64,000 nt of DNA from positions 55,172 through 119,171 of the forward strand of contig CACWFV010000013.1 in assembly GCA_902760315.1 (NCBI GenBank), in the 5' to 3' direction. The stretch comes from an uncultured Bacteroidales bacterium. GTDB taxonomy: Bacteria; Bacteroidota; Bacteroidia; Bacteroidales; Bacteroidaceae. Positions 58,306 to 64,000 of the stretch are shown in pieces; position 1 is the stretch's first letter, and each line of letters opens with the position of its first letter. Under the pieces are notes generated by a model, which had not been told where the DNA came from, ran no database searches, and saw nothing but the letters and a program-made list of their open reading frames with translations. The position numbers and the translations under genes were made by a program.

Positions 58306-58928
58306 AAATCAAGACAATACTTTTCGACTTAGGAGGTGTAGTCATTACCCTGGACCAGGGACAGGCTATACGGCGATTCCAGCAACTTGGACTGGCTGAT
58401 GCCCAGCAACGGCTGGACCCCTACCAGCAGAGCGGCATCTTCGGCCAGCTGGAGGAAGGACAGATCACGACGGAGGACTTCCGCAGAGAGTTTTCACAAT
58501 TGGTGGGCTACGAAGCCACCCACAAGCAATGTGCCTACGCCTGGCAGGGCTATGCCAAGGAGGTGCCACAGCGCAATCTGGATGCCCTGCTGCGGCTGCG
58601 AGCAGAGGGCTACAGAGTGGTGCTGCTGTCAAACACCAACCCCTATATGATGGAGTGGGCAGAGAGCGACCGCTTCGACGGCAAGGGACACCCGTTGTCG
58701 TACTACTTCGACGCTTGCTACCTGAGTTACCAGCTGAAGATGATGAAGCCTGCGGAGATGATATTCCGTGAGGTGCTGCGCAGGGAGAAGACGTTTGCTT
58801 CGGAGGTACTCTTCGTTGACGACGGACCGCGCAACGTGATGGTGGCCAGTCAGCTGGGCATGCTGACATACTGTCCGGAGAATGGCGCAGACTGGACGGA
58901 GAAACTCTTCAGCATGTTGAACAATTAA
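58302..58928 (+). CDS. HAD-superfamily phosphatase
   Basis: A 208-residue hydrolase of HAD subfamily IA, YihX-like. Motif I is FDLGGVV (nucleophile Asp; the second Asp replaced by Gly, as in this subgroup), motif II VLLSNTN, motif III Lys in LKMMKPAEMIF, motif IV FVDDGPRNV. It overlaps the metH stop by 4 bp (ATGA), so it is translationally coupled. The substrate is unknown; a small sugar phosphate or nucleotide is typical. Confidence 0.88.
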   Translation: MKIKTILFDLGGVVITLDQGQAIRRFQQLGLADAQQRLDPYQQSGIFGQLEEGQITTEDFRREFSQLVGYEATHKQCAYAWQGYAKEVPQRNLDALLRLRAEGYRVVLLSNTNPYMMEWAESDRFDGKGHPLSYYFDACYLSYQLKMMKPAEMIFREVLRREKTFASEVLFVDDGPRNVMVASQLGMLTYCPENGADWTEKLFSMLNN

Positions 58929-59011
58929 TAAAGCATACCGCAAGTTAGTTCACATTTATAAGCTTTACGATTTTCACGATTTACGATTTTCACAATTTAT
59001 TTGACGATTGA

Positions 59012-60481
59012 ATGAATAATTTATTAAAACGCATACTTTTTCTCTTATTGGTATTTCTACCACTGGCTGTCGCAGCACAGCAGAAGCGCCAGTTCCGCGG
59101 CGCATGGATACAGAGTGTCAACGGACAGTTCATGGGATTGTCGACACAGCAGATGCAGCAGACGCTGAGCTACCAGCTGGACGAACTGCAGAAAGACGGC
59201 TGCAACGCCATTATCTTCCAGGTACGACCGGAGTGTGACGCGTTATATGAGAGCAAACTGGAACCTTGGAGCTACTATCTGACGGGAGAGCAGGGCAAGG
59301 CGCCCAGTCCGTACTGGGACCCACTGGCCTGGATGATCACGGAGTGCCACAAGCGAGGCATGGAACTGCATGCCTGGATAAACCCTTACCGGGCCAAAAC
59401 CAAAACAGCCCACAAGAATAGTGCAGGTCACATCGTCAGCCGCCACCCGGAGCGTTGTTTCGAGTATGACGGACTGACGTTGCTGAACCCCGCACTCAAG
59501 GAGAACCGCGACTACATCTGTGCCGTCGTCATGGACATCGTGGAACGCTACGACGTGGACGGACTGCACATGGACGACTACTTCTATCCGTACCCCACGG
59601 CGGGCATAGAAATACCCGACGCAGAGGACTTTGCCAACAACAGCGAGGGATTTACCGACATCGGAGACTGGAGACGCCACAATGTAGACCTCTTCGTGGA
59701 ACAGTTGGCAGAGACGGTGCACAATACCAAACCATGGGTGAAGGTGGGCATATCGCCATTTGGCATCTACCGCAACCTGAAGAACGATCCTAAGGGCAGC
59801 CGCACCAGCGGATTGCAGAACTACGACCAGCTGTATGCCGACATCTTGCTTTGGGACAAGAAGGGATGGATGGACTACTGCGTACCACAGCTATACTGGG
59901 AGATTGGCCACAAGGCTGCCGACTACGACGAACTGATACATTGGTGGAATGCCAACTGCCGCAATACCAATCTGTATATTGGTGAAGACGTGGAGCGTAC
60001 GGTAAAGTATGACCAGCAAACCAGGAAGATGGCGCTCCATCGGGAGCAGGACCACGTCAACGGCATCGTGCTCTGGTATGCCAAGGCTGCGGTAGACAAT
60101 GTTGGAGGCTATGGCACTCGTTTGCGTACAGACTACTGGCGCTACCCGGCGCTGCAGCCGTTGACACCATGGATAGACCATCGGGCACCGGGTAAGGTAA
60201 AGAAACTGAAGACCATCGAAGTGGAGGGACGCCAAGTGCTCTGCTGGACAGCACCGAAGGGCAAGGACTGGACAGACATGCCAACGAAATACGTTATCTA
60301 CCGATTTGACAAGGGAGAACGCATTGACACGGACAATGCGTCGAAGATTGTCGCCATCACCAGCGATACGCACCTGGAACTGCCGGAGCAGCCGCACAAG
60401 ACGCGCCATACTTACGTGGTGACGGCGCTGGACCGCATGCAGAATGAAAGCAAGGTGCGGAAGCTGAAGGTGAAATATTAA
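59012..60481 (+). CDS. Secreted family-10-like glycoside hydrolase (DUF187/GHL10)
   Basis: A 489-residue protein with a signal peptide (LLKRILFLLLVFLPLAVAAQ) and a TIM-barrel domain of the GHL10 type (FRGAWIQSVNG, DGCNAIIFQVRPECDALYES, GMELHAWINPYRA, DGLHMDDYFYPYP, WVKVGISPFGIYRN). A fibronectin-III-like domain covers about the last 90 residues. It is expected outside or in the periplasm, acting on a cell-wall or host glycan; the substrate is not known. ACGATTTTCAC direct repeats lie in the 83-bp gap before it. Confidence 0.88.
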   Translation: MNNLLKRILFLLLVFLPLAVAAQQKRQFRGAWIQSVNGQFMGLSTQQMQQTLSYQLDELQKDGCNAIIFQVRPECDALYESKLEPWSYYLTGEQGKAPSPYWDPLAWMITECHKRGMELHAWINPYRAKTKTAHKNSAGHIVSRHPERCFEYDGLTLLNPALKENRDYICAVVMDIVERYDVDGLHMDDYFYPYPTAGIEIPDAEDFANNSEGFTDIGDWRRHNVDLFVEQLAETVHNTKPWVKVGISPFGIYRNLKNDPKGSRTSGLQNYDQLYADILLWDKKGWMDYCVPQLYWEIGHKAADYDELIHWWNANCRNTNLYIGEDVERTVKYDQQTRKMALHREQDHVNGIVLWYAKAAVDNVGGYGTRLRTDYWRYPALQPLTPWIDHRAPGKVKKLKTIEVEGRQVLCWTAPKGKDWTDMPTKYVIYRFDKGERIDTDNASKIVAITSDTHLELPEQPHKTRHTYVVTALDRMQNESKVRKLKVKY

Positions 60482-60514
60482 CTGCTGAAGCTATCAAATA
60501 AAGCAATTTGGCGT

Positions 60515-61162
60515 ATGATAAGCGTAAAGAGATTTCAGGTGAACCCACTGCAGGAGAATTGCTACGTGGTGAGTGACGACAGTCAGGAGTGTGTTATCAT
60601 TGACTGTGGTGCCTATTATGAGGAGGAGTGTCAGGCCATTGATGCTTATCTTCGTGAACAACAACTGACACCAGTTCACCTGTTGGCTACTCATGGACAT
60701 CTGGACCATAACTTCGGCAACCGCCACCTCTTTCAGCAGTACAAGCTGAAGGTTGAGATCTGTGCGGCAGACCAGCAACTGGTAGAGCGCCTGCCACAAC
60801 AGGCTGCTGCTCTCTTTGGCATGGAAATCAGCGATGACCAGCCACCTGTTGGCAGGCTGCTTAGCGATGGTGACACCATCACCTTTGGCAACCATACTTT
60901 GCAGGTGATGCATACACCGGGTCATAGTCAGGGCTCATGCCTGTTCTACATGAAAGAGGAGAATACCGTATTCTCTGGTGACACGCTGTTCCGCATGAGC
61001 ATTGGTCGAACGGACTTCCCTGAGGGCTCTTGGCAGCTGATGGAGCAGAGCTTGGCAACCATAGTCACCACGTTGCCTGCAGAAACTGTCGTCTATCCTG
61101 GTCATGGACCTAAGACGACCATTGCTGACGAGCTCCAATACAATCCTTATCTAAGACGCTGA
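60515..61162 (+). CDS. MBL-fold metallo-hydrolase (YcbL/glyoxalase II-like)
   Basis: A 215-residue zinc hydrolase. It shows the first metal site ATHGHLDHNFGN (H-x-H-x-D-H), MHTPGHSQGSC, FSGDTLFRMSIGRTD and a final GHGPKTT. It lacks the C-terminal helical domain of true glyoxalase II, so it belongs to the short YcbL-like group. It is 33 bp after the glycoside hydrolase gene and ends at a shared terminator. Confidence 0.9.
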   Translation: MISVKRFQVNPLQENCYVVSDDSQECVIIDCGAYYEEECQAIDAYLREQQLTPVHLLATHGHLDHNFGNRHLFQQYKLKVEICAADQQLVERLPQQAAALFGMEISDDQPPVGRLLSDGDTITFGNHTLQVMHTPGHSQGSCLFYMKEENTVFSGDTLFRMSIGRTDFPEGSWQLMEQSLATIVTTLPAETVVYPGHGPKTTIADELQYNPYLRR

Positions 61163-61171
61163 CCAATAAGC

Positions 61172-61211
61172 AATGAGGGTATGTCAACAGTTTGACATAC
61201 CCTCATTTTCT
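61172..61211. terminator. Bidirectional terminator between the MBL hydrolase and valS
   Basis: A perfect 16-bp stem (61172-61187 with 61192-61207), loop CAGT, then TTTC on the plus strand; the minus side reads TTGCTTATTGG. Confidence 0.88.
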
Positions 61212-61234
61212 TATATTAGGTAATCTGTGGCGAT

Positions 61235-62626
61235 TTACTTCTGTGCCTTGAGAGCAGCGATAGACTCCTTGAGGGCAGCAATCTTTTCCTCTGAGTCGCT
61301 CTGCTTCTTGCGCTCCATGGCGACGACCTGTTCTGGGGCATTTTGTACGAAGCGCTCGTTGGAGAGCTTCTTCTTTACACCAGCCAGGAATCCTTCCAAA
61401 TGCTGTAGCTGAGCCTCCATTTTCTCTATCTCGGCATCTACATCAATCAGCTTGCCCAAGGGTACGGCAAACTCGTCGGTACCAATCATAAAGGCACTCG
61501 ACGTAGCGTCCTTCTCAGCAACTACCTCGATGGCATTGACATTAGCCATCTTCTGGATGACAGCATTGAAGGCCTCGAAGCGGTTCTGACCAACGGCCTG
61601 CAGAGACAGCGCCTCCTTAGGAGCGATGTTCTTCTGACTGCGTACCATGCGGACACCAGAGACAATCTGCTTCACGTTCTCTATCTGGGCAGCCAACTCG
61701 TCGTCAGCAGCGGTAGGAGCGGGGAGTGTCAGACTGACGCGCATGATTGATTCGCCATCCTTGCGGTCATAGAGGTGCTGCCACAGTTCCTCCGTGATGA
61801 ACGGCATGAAGGGGTGCAGCATCTTCAGCAGAATCTCGAAGAACTCCAACGTCTTCTCGTAGGTCTGCTTATCAATGGGCTGTGGCTCGCCATTGATGTA
61901 GGCGGGCTTCACCATCTCCAAGTACCAACTGGAGAACTCGTCCCAGAAGAGCTTATAGACAGCCATCAGTGCCTCAGAGATGCGGTACTTCTTGAAGAGG
62001 TCGTCAACTTCGGCAGCGGTCTGGCGCAACTTGGCCTCAAACCATGCTGTGGCTATACGGCCTGCCTCTGACTGTTCGATGTCTGCAACCTTCCAACCCT
62101 TTACTAAGCGGAACGCGTTCCATATCTTATTGTTGAAGTTGCGGCCCTGTTCGCAGAGTGACTCGTCGAAGAGAATGTCGTTGCCGGCAGGAGCAGAAAG
62201 CATCATGCCCATGCGCACGCCGTCGGCGCCAAACTTCTCGATGAGTTCGATGGGGTCGGGGCTATTGCCAAGCGACTTCGACATCTTGCGGCCCAGCTTG
62301 TCGCGCACAATACCGGTGAAGTAGACGTTGCGGAAGGGCATGTCGCCAATGTATTCGTAGCCGGCCATAATCATGCGGGCTACCCAGAAGAAGATGATAT
62401 CCGGACCCGTTACCAAGTCGGCAGTGGGGTAGTAATACTTGATTTCCTCATTGCCAGGGTTGTTGATGCCGTCGAACAGCGAGATAGGCCACAGCCAAGA
62501 AGAGAACCACGTGTCGAGGGCATCCTCGTCCTGACGGAGGTCAGCATCGGTGACGGCAGGATTCTTCTGCTGAGCCAACTTCAATGCCTCCTCACGAGTC
62601 TCGGCAACTACGTAGTCGTCGTTCTC
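61235..62626 (-). pseudogene. valS: Valyl-tRNA synthetase, C-terminal part (after frameshifting deletion)
   Basis: The frame carries the ValS second half: [38 protein letters not shown], the ATP-binding [12 protein letters not shown], the anticodon-binding domain, and a C-terminal coiled-coil arm (about the last 65 residues). True ValS similarity starts at [13 protein letters not shown], at about 62626; the frame is open up to 62713, but those codons are valS DNA read out of frame. It follows the N-terminal part on the same strand, shifted by one base. As it stands it has no start of its own with a plausible N-terminus. Confidence 0.88.
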
Positions 62627-63846
62627 TTGTATTTGGCGGGATAGAACTTCAGCTTGTCTTCCATGACGGGAGGCAGAGCGATGTCGGCAAAGTGCTGCAT
62701 GCGAAGGAACCACTGCAGCGAGAGACGGGGCTCGATGGCAGTGTCTGGGTTACGCTCCGAATAGCCTACCTTGTTGACGTAGTCTTCAATTTTCTCCATC
62801 AGACCGGCAGCCTGCAGGTCCTTGGCTATTTGCTTGCGGCAGTCCATGCGGTCCATGCCGACGTAGAGGGGCGACTGGGCCGAGATGGTGCCATCGGGGT
62901 TGAAGATGTCGATGGTCTCCAGGTTGTGGGTCTTACCCAACATGTAGTCGTTGGTGTCGTGGGCAGGAGTAACCTTCAAGCAACCCGTACCGAACTCGAT
63001 GTCAACATAGCGGTCTTCGATGACGGGAATAACGCGACCAACCAAAGGAACAATGACCTTGCGGCCCTTGAGCCACTGGTTCTTCGGGTCCTTGGGGTTG
63101 ATGCACATAGCGGTATCGCCCATGATGGTCTCAGGACGCGTGGTGGCAACAACGGCGTAGTAGCCGCGGTCGTCTTTATGGATGACATTTCCTTCTTGGT
63201 TCTCGTATGCTGCGATATCATCGCAGCTACCCTCGACATAATATTTCAGATGGAACAGATGGCTCTGCTCCTCACGATAGATAACCTCTTCTGTAGACAG
63301 TGCCGTCAGCGCCTTGGGGTCCCAGTTGACCATGCGCAGACCGCGATAGATGAGTCCTTTGTTGTAAAGGTCGACGAAAACCTTGATGACGCTCTTAGAG
63401 CGCTTCTCATCCATGGTGAATGCCGTGCGATCCCAGTCGCAACTGGCACCCAGTCGGCGCAACTGCTTGAGAATGATTCCACCGTGCTCGTGGGTCCAGT
63501 CCCAGGCATGTTCAAGGAACTGTTCGCGCGTTAGATCACGCTTCTTGATACCCTGCTCGGCCAATTTCTTGACAACCTTGGCCTCGGTAGCAATAGAGGC
63601 ATGGTCGGTGCCGGGTACCCAGCAGGCATTCTTGCCCTCCATGCGTGCACGGCGCACGAGGATGTCCTGAATAGTGTTGTTGAGCATGTGGCCCATGTGC
63701 AGCACACCCGTCACGTTGGGTGGTGGGATGACGATGGTGTAAGGCTCACGACCATCGGGTTTTGAACTAAACAGTTTGTGGTCCAGCCAATACTGGTACC
63801 ACTTGCCTTCGACCTCTTTTGGGTCATATTTACTTGCTAATTCCAT
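62608..63846 (-). pseudogene. valS: Valyl-tRNA synthetase, N-terminal part (truncated by frameshift)
   Basis: About 412 residues from ATG 63846. It shows the class I HIGH-type motif [17 protein letters not shown], the editing (CP1) domain with [15 protein letters not shown] and the editing Asp region PAHDTNDY, up to LKFYPAKYK. It then leaves the family with RTTTT and stops. The [14 protein letters not shown] stretch that should follow is missing. Together with the downstream part it covers all of ValS except some 35 residues. This is either a real lesion or an assembly error. The promoter and start are intact. Confidence 0.9.
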
Positions 63847-63868
63847 ATACCTATTTATAAAACAGCTG

Positions 63869-63900
63869 CAAAGGTACGAATAAGTGAGCGAAAAACCAAA
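63869..63900 (-). promoter_or_regulatory. Promoter of valS
   Basis: On the minus strand: TTTG (63900-63897), a 20-bp spacer, TACCTTTG (63876-63869). A full consensus; the leader is about 20 nt. Confidence 0.8.
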
Positions 63901-63966
63901 TTTTTTTTGGTTTTTCCGAACGGGAGAATGCGAAGCCACACTCTTTGAGAACTTTCGAACGTAGTT

Positions 63967-63974
63967 CAAAGGTA
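63967..63974 (-). promoter_or_regulatory. Second -7 box (TACCTTTG) near the window edge
   Basis: A minus-strand box about 120 bp upstream of valS. It could be a second valS promoter. The -33 region is at the window end, so the full element cannot be judged. Confidence 0.4.
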
Positions 63975-64000
63975 CGAAAAAAAGTGAAAAGTGAAAAGTG

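Overview
The window is chromosomal DNA of a Bacteroidales bacterium, most likely Prevotella in the broad sense. Three things point there. Nearly every intergenic region carries the Bacteroidota promoter form, TTTG then 19-21 bases then TAnnTTTG. The leaders show little or no Shine-Dalgarno sequence. Several clusters are typical of the order: the ATP synthase operon in the order atpD-atpC-(membrane protein)-atpB-E-F-H-A-G, the thrA-apgM-thrC operon, RprXY, a serine palmitoyltransferase, a eukaryote-type glycogen synthase next to an alpha-glucan phosphorylase, and ilvD-ilvB-ilvN-acyl-ACP thioesterase. The content is mostly core metabolism. I see no phage, plasmid, insertion sequence or CRISPR array.

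Layout. 1-9.4 kb: the end of a 4Fe-4S protein, a four-subunit 2-oxoacid:ferredoxin oxidoreductase operon, an OmpA-family outer-membrane protein and the branched-chain amino acid operon. 9.5-12.4 kb: tRNA-Pro, serine palmitoyltransferase divergent from a diacylglycerol-kinase-like lipid kinase, a 51-residue Cys-containing membrane protein and tRNA-Cys. 12.4-21.3 kb: protoporphyrinogen oxidase with a TonB-dependent receptor, the RprX/RprY two-component pair, LepA and a Crp/Fnr regulator. 21.4-27.1 kb: IspE coupled to a small secreted protein, then glycogen synthase and phosphorylase. 27.1-28.3 kb: a gene-poor stretch with an inverted pair of 9-bp iteron arrays, then a tiny lipoprotein. 28.3-37.4 kb: MtaB, a glycosyltransferase, tagaturonate reductase and the threonine operon. 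37.5-48 kb: a C69 dipeptidase, NhaD and the complete F-type ATP synthase operon. 48-55 kb: a GH2 beta-galactosidase, a glycosyltransferase, a DUF4923 protein, a repeat-rich intergenic region, CysK and a DMP19-family protein. 55-64 kb: SmpB, a short MetH, a HAD phosphatase, a family-10-like glycoside hydrolase, an MBL-fold hydrolase and a broken valS.

The genes fit a saccharolytic anaerobe: ferredoxin-linked 2-oxoacid metabolism, glycogen storage, sphingolipid synthesis, late-step haem metabolism with an outer-membrane importer, and proton and sodium bioenergetics.

The strongest anomalies are two. valS, normally essential, is broken by a deletion of about 35 codons that removes the [14 protein letters not shown] region and shifts the frame. 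thrA lacks an in-frame ATG, has a likely one-base slip in a GGGG run, and has Val where aspartokinases carry the catalytic Lys of KFGGTS. Other points of interest are a set of promoters placed so close to start codons that the mRNAs should be leaderless or nearly so, a Met-rich loop in the haem-linked TonB receptor, and several unexplained palindromes and tandem repeats.
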